In this document: one piece after another, positions 36,307 to 43,257 of the stretch
Layout: each line of letters starts with the position of its first letter
Position numbering within the stretch: the stretch's first letter is position 1
Position numbers and translations under genes: made by a program
Notes under the pieces: generated by a model
What the model was told of the DNA's origin: nothing
What the model saw: only the letters and a program-made list of their open reading frames with translations
Database searches by the model: none
NCBI GenBank assembly: GCA_902806065.1
Contig: CADCVE010000065.1
Coordinates: 1 to 64,000 of the forward strand
DNA from: an uncultured Rubrobacteraceae bacterium
Lineage (GTDB): Bacteria; Actinomycetota; Rubrobacteria; Rubrobacterales; Rubrobacteraceae
Direction of reading: 5' to 3'
Length of the DNA stretch: 64,000 bases

Positions 36307-37905
36307 CTACTCCGGCAGGACGAAGTCGGGATCGCCGGGGAGATCGGCCACGTCCATCTGGGCTTTCTGGAGCTTTCCGGCGTAGTCCCAGTTCACCGCC
36401 TGCCAGCGTGTAAACTGGTCCAGGACCCATATCCCCGAGAGGCGGCTGCCGTTGCCGGACTTGCCGTTGCCACCGAAGGGCAGGTGCGCCTCCGCCCCGG
36501 AGGTAGAGTTGTTGATACTGAGCATCCCGGCGGTGCTACGCTCCCGGAAGCGCAAGGCGGTTGCCGCGTCGCGCGTGTAGATCGCCGCCGACAGACCGTA
36601 ACCGTGCCCGTTGGCGAGCCCTACGGCCTCCTCGAAGTCCCCAAAGGAGGCGACGCCGACTATAGGGCCGAAGGTCTCGGTGCGGTAGAGCTCGTCCTCC
36701 TTTCTCACGCCTTCTACTATCGTTGGGTGGCAGTACAGGCCGGCCTCCGGGTCGCCGATGAAGCCACGGCGGGGGTTGTCGGCGGTAATTCTGCCGGTCC
36801 CGCTGGAGCCGTATATTTCGTGATGCGGCTGAATGAGGTCCAGCCATCCCAGGAAACGCTCGTGAAAGCGCTCGCCGAGCATGGGGCCGTAGAGGACGGC
36901 CTCCATCGGGTCGCCTATACGAGCCTCCTCGACAGCCCTTGCGAAGCGGGAGACGAACTCGTCGTGGACCGAGTCGTGAGCGATCGCCGTGCCGAGCGAG
37001 GTACAGCGCTGACCAGCGGTACCGAAGCCGCTGAAGAGTGCGCCTTCGACCGCCAGTTCCAGGTCGGCGTCGGGCATTACCACGAGCGGGTTCTTGCCGC
37101 CTAGCTCCAGGCATGGCGACTGCAGGTGCCGCCCGCAGAGCTCTCCGATCCTACGCCCGACCTCCGAGGAGCCGGTGAAGCCGACCTTGTCCACTAACCC
37201 GGCGTCCAGCGCCTTCTCCAATCCCTCGAAGGTCTCCGGACCCTCGGCCTGCACGACGTTCAGCACCCCGTCCGGCAGGCCGCCGCGCGTGAATAGTTGG
37301 GCGAGGGCGTCGCTGATGGCCGGGGAGTATTCCGCCGGCTTCCATACTACGGCGTTGCCGCAGACGAGGGCCGGGATCAGGTACCAGGAGGGAACGGCCA
37401 CGGGGAAGTTGCCGGCCGTGACGATAGCCGCGACCCCGACCGGAACCCGGAAGGTAAGGAGTTGCTTTTCGGGCATCTCGCTCGGGACGGTCTGACCGTA
37501 GAGACGGCGGCCCTCACCGGTAAAGAAGTCGCAGGTGTCGACGATCTCCTGTACCTCGCCAAGCGACTCCGCGTAGGGCTTGCCGATCTCGCGGGTCACC
37601 AGCTGTGCCAGAGCCTTCTTGTTCGACTCCACCAGACGTCCGACCTGCTTGATCACTCGCGCCCGGACCGGCGCTGGGACAGAGGCCCAGCCGGACTGCA
37701 CCCCACGCGCAACGCGGCAAGCCTCAACGAAAGTATCCGCATCACCGAGCAAAACCTCGGCCACCACTTCATCTGTACGAGCCGGGTTAGTCGACCTCGA
37801 GCTCCCGCCCGGGGCATTCTTCAGCGTACGGCCTCCCAGGATGGAGGCAACCATGCGGGAAGTCGAAGGGTCTCTCTTACGGGCACCAGCGGCAGTGTCA
37901 CCCAT
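36307..37905 (-). CDS. Aldehyde dehydrogenase family protein
   Basis: The 532-residue NAD(P)-dependent dehydrogenase has VTAGNFPVAVPSWYLIPAL, VGFTGSSEVGRRI, the general-base Glu in CLELGGKNPLVVMPD and the catalytic Cys in GTAGQRCTSLG. The C-terminal half carries ETFGPIVGVASFGD and the unusual SGAEAHLPFGGNGKSGNGSR. The pattern is closest in my recall to ALDH7-like and related semialdehyde dehydrogenases, but I cannot name the substrate. ATG 37905 follows GAGGAGG by about eight bases; an upstream in-frame start (37929) is less likely. An acetyltransferase remnant follows in the same direction, presumably a former operon partner. Confidence 0.88.
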   Translation of the reverse strand: MGDTAAGARKRDPSTSRMVASILGGRTLKNAPGGSSRSTNPARTDEVVAEVLLGDADTFVEACRVARGVQSGWASVPAPVRARVIKQVGRLVESNKKALAQLVTREIGKPYAESLGEVQEIVDTCDFFTGEGRRLYGQTVPSEMPEKQLLTFRVPVGVAAIVTAGNFPVAVPSWYLIPALVCGNAVVWKPAEYSPAISDALAQLFTRGGLPDGVLNVVQAEGPETFEGLEKALDAGLVDKVGFTGSSEVGRRIGELCGRHLQSPCLELGGKNPLVVMPDADLELAVEGALFSGFGTAGQRCTSLGTAIAHDSVHDEFVSRFARAVEEARIGDPMEAVLYGPMLGERFHERFLGWLDLIQPHHEIYGSSGTGRITADNPRRGFIGDPEAGLYCHPTIVEGVRKEDELYRTETFGPIVGVASFGDFEEAVGLANGHGYGLSAAIYTRDAATALRFRERSTAGMLSINNSTSGAEAHLPFGGNGKSGNGSRLSGIWVLDQFTRWQAVNWDYAGKLQKAQMDVADLPGDPDFVLPE

Positions 37906-37981
37906 ACCAATCCTCCTCGTCACAGACACCGGCCCCTTTCCGATATTTAGAGCAGTCTACTATTGTCGCGTCTGATGCGTA

Positions 37982-38010
37982 TTGACCCGGCGGGAGGGAT
38001 TTGGTATATC
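37982..38010 (+). promoter_or_regulatory. Promoter of the MetE-like gene
   Basis: TTGACC (37982-37987) and TATATC (38005-38010) are separated by exactly 17 bases, placing transcription start near 38017. This is one of the best -35/-10 pairs in the window. Confidence 0.6.
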
Positions 38011-38070
38011 TTGGCGCGGGGAAGTGGTAGGGCACTCGTTTGATAGGGCTCCCGGTTGGCGGTATCGCTT

Positions 38071-38098
38071 CCGGTCTCTTAGAGAGCCGGTCGTTTTT
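38071..38098 (+). terminator. Early intrinsic terminator (candidate attenuator)
   Basis: CCGG(T)CTCT-TAG-AGAGCCGG (38071-38090) forms an 8-bp stem with one bulged T, followed by TCG and TTTTT (38094-38098). It lies about 55 bases downstream of the predicted start and 140 bases upstream of the coding sequence, where premature termination could regulate the gene. Confidence 0.55.
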
Positions 38099-38160
38099 GG
38101 GGTGACAGCCCGGGAGAGCCGCAAGCTCATATCCCCGGACAGTTCAAGCGGCGAGGTTTA

Positions 38161-38196
38161 CCGTCACTATGCGCACACCCGTGCGCATAGTGATGG
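38161..38196 (+). repeat. Near-perfect 16-pair hairpin upstream of the MetE-like gene
   Basis: TCACTATGCGCAC (38164-38176) and GTGCGCATAGTGA (38181-38193) pair perfectly around ACCC, and three more pairs (one G-T) extend the stem to 38161-38196. There is no T tract. It could be a protein-binding DNA palindrome or an RNA stem that controls the downstream ribosome site. Confidence 0.75.
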
Positions 38197-38235
38197 TAGA
38201 GGCTCACAAGCCGCAAGATGGGAGAGGAGAGGTTG

Positions 38236-39324
38236 ATGCTCGAGAGGTACACGACGACCGTGGTAGGTGCTCACAGCCTTCCGCGTTGGTACGAGACGTT
38301 GGAGAAGCAAGTCGAAGCGGGTGCGCTGACCAAGGAGGACATGGCCGACGCTCAGGCACGCGCCTCGCAGGCCGCACTCCTGGACGAGGAGGCGGCAGGG
38401 ATCGACGTCGTCAACGGCGGGGAGATGCACCGGCGCCAGAACAACCGCCACGCCCCGCCGAACGCGATGCTCAACTTCTTCTGGCAGAAGATGCCCGGTT
38501 TTAAAAAGGACCCGAACGCGGAGTATGGCATCGTCACTCGGCCCAAGCCCATCACCCCGAAGGACGAGGGCGTGTTCCATCCGGCGGCCATCTGCACGAG
38601 CAAGATCGAGTACGGCGACATCGGCCTGATCGACGAGTTCATGTTCGTCTCCCGCTACGCCCGGGACCCGGAGAAGGTCAAAATCACCATGACCGGGCCG
38701 CACATGCTGGCCAAGGTCGCGCACGACGAGTATTACGGTGGCGACCTCCGCGCAATGATGATGGACATTGCCGAGGTGATCAACCAGAACTTCAAAGAGC
38801 TGGAGCGGCTCGGCTGCAAGCACCTTCAACTCGACGAGCCGCTGTTCGCGGTCGGCGGCATCACACGCGAGGAAGTCGAAGCGGCTATCGAGGCGAACAA
38901 CGCGGCCTGGGAAGGCATCACCGCCTTCAAGTGGGAGCACGTCTGCCAGGGAAACTACGCCGTAGGCGAGGATTACGACGGCCAGATCGGCCACCGCTAC
39001 TTCGATATCGAACCTTATCCCACGGAGCTTATCTGCCAACTCGATTGCGACGCGATCATGAACGAGGGCGACATGACGCCCAAGTACGAAGGCCTGCTCA
39101 GGAACCAGCAACTCGCGATCGGAGTCGCGGACGTGCAAGACATGAACGTCGAGGCGCCGGAGACCCTGGTCGAGCGGATCCACGACTGGGGCTCCTGGCT
39201 CCCCAGCGAGCAGACGCTCATCACCAGCTCCTGCGGTATGAACCACCTCCCCCGGGGCGTCGCGAACGGGAAGCTGGAAGCCATGGCGGGAGCCAGGGAT
39301 ATCCTCCGCAGCGGCGGTCGATAG
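38236..39324 (+). CDS. MetE C-terminal-domain-like cobalamin-independent methionine synthase family protein
   Basis: The protein of about 362 residues corresponds to the catalytic C-terminal barrel of MetE without the N-terminal half. It has TTVVGAHSLPRW, DVVNGGEMHRR, CKHLQLDEPLFA, a His-x-Cys pair (EHVCQGN) and SSCGMNHLPRGVA, whose second Cys and His-x-Cys fit the zinc site that activates the thiol. Short members of this family act as methionine synthases with alternative methyl donors or as other thiol methyltransferases, so the substrate is open. ATG 38236 starts the conserved MLERYTTTVVG; ATG 38218 is an alternative. The structured leader suggests regulation by a small molecule or protein. 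Confidence 0.8.
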   Translation: MLERYTTTVVGAHSLPRWYETLEKQVEAGALTKEDMADAQARASQAALLDEEAAGIDVVNGGEMHRRQNNRHAPPNAMLNFFWQKMPGFKKDPNAEYGIVTRPKPITPKDEGVFHPAAICTSKIEYGDIGLIDEFMFVSRYARDPEKVKITMTGPHMLAKVAHDEYYGGDLRAMMMDIAEVINQNFKELERLGCKHLQLDEPLFAVGGITREEVEAAIEANNAAWEGITAFKWEHVCQGNYAVGEDYDGQIGHRYFDIEPYPTELICQLDCDAIMNEGDMTPKYEGLLRNQQLAIGVADVQDMNVEAPETLVERIHDWGSWLPSEQTLITSSCGMNHLPRGVANGKLEAMAGARDILRSGGR

Positions 39325-39362
39325 CCACCGTCCGAGCCAACCGAACAAACACACAGCAGCAC

Positions 39363-39398
39363 GAGGCCCGGCGAAGTCAGTCGCCGGGCCTCAGTTTT
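39363..39398 (+). terminator. Intrinsic terminator of the MetE-like gene
   Basis: GAGGCCCGGCGA (39363-39374) and TCGCCGGGCCTC (39381-39392) pair perfectly at 12 positions around a 6-base loop, followed by AGTTTT. It lies 38 bases after the stop codon. Confidence 0.88.
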
Positions 39399-39411
39399 GT
39401 AGATATTCTCT

Positions 39412-39485
39412 TGGCTGCCGAACCAGGATTCGAACCTGGACTAAGTGATTCAGAGTCACTCGTGCTGCCGTTACACCATTCGGCA
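39412..39485 (-). tRNA. tRNA-Gln (anticodon CTG)
   Basis: On the minus strand the 7-bp acceptor stem TGCCGAA / TTCGGCA, a D arm (GTGTAACGGCAGC), an anticodon stem GTGA/TCAC enclosing loop CTCTGAA (anticodon CTG), and a T arm CCAGG-TTCGAAT-CCTGG are all present. They are followed by G and an encoded CCA. CTG reads the CAG codon for glutamine. It lies between the MetE terminator and the following methyltransferase gene. Confidence 0.95.
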
Positions 39486-39499
39486 ATGTTGCGACGTGT

Positions 39500-39528
39500 A
39501 TTCTAACCTCTATCTGCGCGACCGTCGA
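39500..39528 (-). promoter_or_regulatory. Putative promoter of tRNA-Gln
   Basis: On the minus strand TCGACG (39528-39523) and TAGAAT (39505-39500) are separated by 17 bases, with the tRNA 5' end 14 bases further on. Confidence 0.45.
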
Positions 39529-39624
39529 GTCTTACGGCCGGTGTTTATAAAGAGCGTGGCGACATGCCCGTCTGTTACGCATAATTACGCGCACGAGAAG
39601 TGCCGGATGAAGAAGGAGTAGCCC

Positions 39625-40380
39625 TTGCCCGAGTACGACCCTCTGGCCGACCTCTACGACCTGGAGTACGACCACGACTATGACCTGCCTCTCTGGCTCG
39701 CTCTAGCCGAACGGGAAGACGGACCCGTAGTCGAGTGGGGCGCCGGCACCGGACGTTTGGCGGTCCCGCTCGCCGAGGCCGGCTACGACGTGACCGCGGT
39801 CGAAGTCTCGAAAAACATGTTGGAGAAGGGCCATGAAAAAAGCGTCGCCGTCAGGTGGGTGCGGGGCGACATGAAGGACGTGACGCTCGGGCAAGAGTAC
39901 GGGCTCGCCGTGTGCGCCTTCAACTCGTTCTTGTGCTTGCTAGGCGTGGACGATGCACTGGCTTTCCTGCGTAACGCTAGAGAGCACCTGAAACCCGGCG
40001 GCCTGCTCGGGATCGAGGTCTCCGCCTTCTCCCCGGAAGAACTGTCCGAGGAACCCGGTGGCCCCACGTTGCGCCACGACTTCAACCGCCAGCCATTGCG
40101 GGAGGCTCCCGGACGGACTTTGGAGCGCTTCAGCGTCTCCCGGTACGATGCGGCCTCGCAACTCCTCTCGATGTGCCTCTTCTACGAATTGTACGGTTTG
40201 GCGGGGAGCGTCGAGAGCAGGCGGAGACATGATCTGACCATCCGCATCGTCGGGCGCGGAGAGTTGGAGTTGATGCTGCGGCTGGCGGGGTTCGAGGTCG
40301 AGGCTGTTTATGGCGGGTTCCAAGGGGAGCCGTTCGCCGCTACAAGCGATCATCTAATCGTCCTGGCTCGCCGGGGATGA
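39625..40380 (+). CDS. Class I SAM-dependent methyltransferase
   Basis: The 251-residue protein has an N-terminal DPLADLYDLEYDHDYDLPLW, the glycine-rich SAM loop VVEWGAGTGRLAVPLAEAGYDVTAVEVSKNM-type motif (WGAGTGRLA and VTAVEVS), an acidic WVRGDMKDV and the post-SAM CAFNSFLCLLG. A C-terminal beta hairpin (YGGFQGEPFAATSDHLIVLARR) completes the fold. It is not the EgtD-type histidine methyltransferase. The substrate is unknown. TTG 39625 follows AAGGAG by six bases. It precedes the glutamate-cysteine-ligase-like gene by 100 bp. Confidence 0.85.
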   Translation: MPEYDPLADLYDLEYDHDYDLPLWLALAEREDGPVVEWGAGTGRLAVPLAEAGYDVTAVEVSKNMLEKGHEKSVAVRWVRGDMKDVTLGQEYGLAVCAFNSFLCLLGVDDALAFLRNAREHLKPGGLLGIEVSAFSPEELSEEPGGPTLRHDFNRQPLREAPGRTLERFSVSRYDAASQLLSMCLFYELYGLAGSVESRRRHDLTIRIVGRGELELMLRLAGFEVEAVYGGFQGEPFAATSDHLIVLARRG

Positions 40381-40480
40381 GTAAGGGCGGGAACGAAGCT
40401 CGCGGTAGAATTACTCCTCGGGTCGTTTACAGGGGTGGTGAGCCGATCATACTGGGGCTTATCGAGCAGAGGTAGGTGGG

Positions 40481-41800
40481 TTGGGAGCAATGGAGCGGCG
40501 GATAGGTCTAGAGCAGGAGTTCTTCCTGGTCGATAGTACGGGCAGAACCTCCGATCGGGCGGATGAGTTCCTGGCGCTCTGCCGGGAGACAGCCGGGCGA
40601 GAAGGCCTGGACCCGGAGGTTTTCGTAGGAGAATGCACGGAGAGTATGGTGGAGATCAACACTTCGCCCGCCCATACGGTCGAGGAACTCGCGGGGTCAT
40701 ACCTGACGAGCCTGGACCTTGCACTGCGAGCCGGGCAGGAGTTGGGCATCAGGCTCTATCCGCTGTCGACGTACCCGTTGCCCCTAACACCGGCGCTCCG
40801 CAACGAACTGAGCTACGAGCTACAGGCACGCACGGTCGGGCGCACACGATTTCTTCACGCCGCGAGGTGCGTTGGCGTCCACCTGCACCTGGAGCTCCCC
40901 GCCGGGACGGTAGAGCCGGACACCATAATCTCCCCGAAAGCTTCGGCGGCTGCCCGGGAGGAGCTACTGAACCTCTACAACCTGGCTACGGCCCTGGACC
41001 CCGCTCTCGTCGCCCTCACACGCGCCTCCCCGTTCTATGAGGGACAAGCGCCAGGGTTGGCTGTCCGCACGGCCTTCTACCGGGGCAGCGCTCTCCTCGG
41101 CTCCGAAGGGCTCTATACGCACCTGCCCGAGGTGGGCGACCTCCGACCATACGCGAGGAACGTGGAAGAGCTGATCCAACGCCAACTCGTCGGCTATAAG
41201 GTCTGGCTCGGAGCAATGGAACGCTCGGGCATCGACTGGCGCCTTTTCTTAGAGATCGGAGGGAACGCCCTGAAAGCCTCTTGGAACCCGGTCCGGCTCA
41301 ACGGGCATGGGACCGTAGAGTTGCGCAGCGTGGATGGTAACTACCCGGAGGTCGTCTTGGCCGCCGCCGCCCTAGTCCACGGCGCCGCGAACAGGGTCAG
41401 GAGTGAGGGGTTGCAGGTCACCCCGGATAAAGAGGTTCGCGCTTTTGACGTTAGCGAAAACAGACTTTACGTGCCGGGCTTCGAGTACCTCGGCAAGAAT
41501 CTCTCCTACGCCGCCGCCACGGAAGGAGTAGAGAACCTCGAAGTCTCCACCTACCTGGATTCCGTCTTGGAGTTCGCCGCGTCCGATGTGCCAGGGCAGA
41601 AGTATCTCGCCGGGTTGAGGCTACCCGGAGGCTTTTATAGGACCACGGAGGCCGGGATCCTAAACGAGAATCCCCTGATCACGCACGTCTCCATAGAAGA
41701 GGGTCTCCATCTCGTGCGCGAAGCCTGCGACGAACTCGAAGAGCAAGTCTTTGGAGCCATAAGCGAACAGCCACCACCGGTCAGCAAGAACACAAGCTGA
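40481..41800 (+). CDS. Glutamate-cysteine ligase family 2 (GCS2) enzyme
   Basis: The protein of about 436 residues belongs to the GCS2 carboxylate-amine ligase family: RIGLEQEFFLVD at the start, ECTESMVEINTSP, CVGVHLHLELP, and LFLEIGGNALKASWNPVRLNGHGTVELRS with the metal-binding Glu residues. Members join glutamate to cysteine or other amines using ATP. In the ergothioneine pathway EgtA makes gamma-glutamylcysteine, and this gene is a plausible supplier for the egtB-egtC pair 11 kb away, but other amine substrates are possible. TTG 40481 has AGGTAGGTGGG upstream; ATG 40490 is the alternative start. Confidence 0.82.
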   Translation: MGAMERRIGLEQEFFLVDSTGRTSDRADEFLALCRETAGREGLDPEVFVGECTESMVEINTSPAHTVEELAGSYLTSLDLALRAGQELGIRLYPLSTYPLPLTPALRNELSYELQARTVGRTRFLHAARCVGVHLHLELPAGTVEPDTIISPKASAAAREELLNLYNLATALDPALVALTRASPFYEGQAPGLAVRTAFYRGSALLGSEGLYTHLPEVGDLRPYARNVEELIQRQLVGYKVWLGAMERSGIDWRLFLEIGGNALKASWNPVRLNGHGTVELRSVDGNYPEVVLAAAALVHGAANRVRSEGLQVTPDKEVRAFDVSENRLYVPGFEYLGKNLSYAAATEGVENLEVSTYLDSVLEFAASDVPGQKYLAGLRLPGGFYRTTEAGILNENPLITHVSIEEGLHLVREACDELEEQVFGAISEQPPPVSKNTS

Positions 41801-41823
41801 TCGCTGATGGCTGGTGCTAACAG
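41798..41823. repeat. Single end-like copy of the intergenic AGC-rich repeat
   Basis: The 24 bases between the convergent ligase and gltD stop codons contain GCTGATCGCTGATGGCTGG and GCTAACAGCTA, matching the right end of the element at 7386-7530. No left end or interior is present. Confidence 0.35.
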
Positions 41824-43257
41824 CTACCCGATACTCGACAGCATACTCTTGCCCGTAAGGTAGAGATCCGCCTGGCGAGCGGCCTTACGCCCCTCGGCGA
41901 TGGCCCACACGATCAGGGACGCCCCCCTCTTGGCGTCACCGGCTACAAAAACCCCGGGCTGACTCGTGGCGAAGCCCTCTTCCGCCGGGATGGCGCCCCG
42001 CTCGTTGTAGCCCAGGTTCAGGTCCTCCAGAAACTTGTCACGCACCGGCCCGTTAAAGCCGATAGCCAGGAGGACGAGGTCGCATTCGATCTCGAACTCC
42101 GTGCCCTCCTTGTAGACGGTCTTTCCCTCATCGGTGCGCTCGGTCTCCACGACGTGCATCCTCTTCAGCTGGCCGTTCTCACCCGAAAACCCGGTGACCC
42201 CTACCTGCCACTCGCGCTCGCCACCCTCCTCATGCACCGCATAGGTCTGGAGCACGCTGGGCCAGTCCGGCCATGTCAGGTGGTCCGGGTTCTCCGGCGG
42301 CTTGGGTCCGTGGGTGAGCACCTTGACCGAGGCAGCCTCCTCCCGGTGAGAGTTCCCCAGACAGTCGGCGCTAGTGTCACCACCGCCAAGGATGATAACG
42401 TTCTTGCCCTTAGCGGTTATCTCCCTCTCGTGGACCGGCAGCCCCGCGACCCGGCGGTTCTGCTGCGTCAGGTAATCCATCGCCAGGTGGATACCATCGA
42501 GCTCACGGCCCGGCACGTCCATGTCGCGTCCGTCCAGGGCGCCGACGGCGATTATTACGGAGTCGTAGTCGCGGCGCAGGTCTTCGGTCGTCGGGTCGTA
42601 GCCGACGTAGGCGTTGGTGCGGAACTCGACACCTTCCTCCTCCATCAGGGCTACGCGCCGGTCCACGACCCACTTCTCGATCTTGTAGTCCGGGATACCG
42701 TACGTCAGAAGGCCGCCGATCCTGTCGTCCTTCTCGAAAACGGTCACGTTGTGCCCAGCCCAGTTGAGCTGCTGCGCCGCCGCCAACCCCGCGGGTCCGC
42801 TCCCGACAACCGCGACCTTCTTGCCGGTCCTCTTGTCGGGGGGCGGTATCTTCGCGGCCACCCAACCCTCGTCAAAGGCCCGGTTGATTATCGAGAGCTC
42901 GATCTCCTTGATAGTCACCGGGTCGTCGTTGATCGTAAGTACACACGCCGGTTCGCATGGCGCGGGACACAGCATCCCTGTGAACTCAGGGAAGTTGTTC
43001 GTTGCGTGCAGCCGGTCTATAGCCTCCCGCCAGTGGTCCCGGTAGACGAGGTCGTTCCAGTCCGGGATCAGGTTGCCGAGGGGACAACCAATGTTGCAGA
43101 ACGGTACCCCGCAGTCCATGCAGCGCGCGGCCTGCTCCTTGATGTCGCCCTCCGGCATCGGCTCGTAGATGTAGCGGTAGTCCTGCACCCGCTCGACCTT
43201 GTCGCGCTTCGGGGTCGGCTTACGCCCAATCTTTAGAAACCCTCTGGGATCCCCCAC
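41824..43257 (-). CDS. gltD: Glutamate synthase small (beta) subunit
   Basis: The 477-residue protein has the N-terminal iron-sulfur Cys clusters CMDCGVPFCNIGCPLGN and CPAPCEPAC. Two dinucleotide folds follow: FAD (VAVVGSGPAGLAAAQQL) and NADPH (VIILGGGDTSADCLG). The final FAD motif is GVFVAGDAKRGASLIVWAIAEGRKAA. It passes electrons from NADPH to the large subunit. GTG 43257 shares its first base with the gltB stop codon and starts the conserved GDPRGFLK, so the longer frame to 43392 is rejected. Together with GltB it forms the GOGAT half of ammonia assimilation. Confidence 0.96.
   Translation of the reverse strand: MGDPRGFLKIGRKPTPKRDKVERVQDYRYIYEPMPEGDIKEQAARCMDCGVPFCNIGCPLGNLIPDWNDLVYRDHWREAIDRLHATNNFPEFTGMLCPAPCEPACVLTINDDPVTIKEIELSIINRAFDEGWVAAKIPPPDKRTGKKVAVVGSGPAGLAAAQQLNWAGHNVTVFEKDDRIGGLLTYGIPDYKIEKWVVDRRVALMEEEGVEFRTNAYVGYDPTTEDLRRDYDSVIIAVGALDGRDMDVPGRELDGIHLAMDYLTQQNRRVAGLPVHEREITAKGKNVIILGGGDTSADCLGNSHREEAASVKVLTHGPKPPENPDHLTWPDWPSVLQTYAVHEEGGEREWQVGVTGFSGENGQLKRMHVVETERTDEGKTVYKEGTEFEIECDLVLLAIGFNGPVRDKFLEDLNLGYNERGAIPAEEGFATSQPGVFVAGDAKRGASLIVWAIAEGRKAARQADLYLTGKSMLSSIG

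Larger units (their letters stand above)
37906..38235 (+). promoter_or_regulatory. Structured 5' region of the MetE-like gene
   Basis: This 330-base region holds the promoter (37982-38010), an intrinsic-terminator hairpin only about 55 bases after the expected start (38071-38098), a G/C-rich middle section and a 16-pair hairpin (38161-38196) before the coding sequence. The transcript leader would be about 220 bases. I compared it by eye with SAM, SAH, cobalamin, THF and T-box signatures and found no match. Confidence 0.5.

Noticed and set aside
38017-38235. Cobalamin, SAM-I, SAM-IV, SAH or T-box leader before the MetE-like gene
   Set aside because: None of the conserved boxes could be found by eye. 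The leader is reported only as uncharacterised.
39625-40380. The SAM methyltransferase as EgtD
   Set aside because: It has a plain class I methyltransferase fold of 251 residues and lacks the EgtD domain arrangement and length (about 320 residues).
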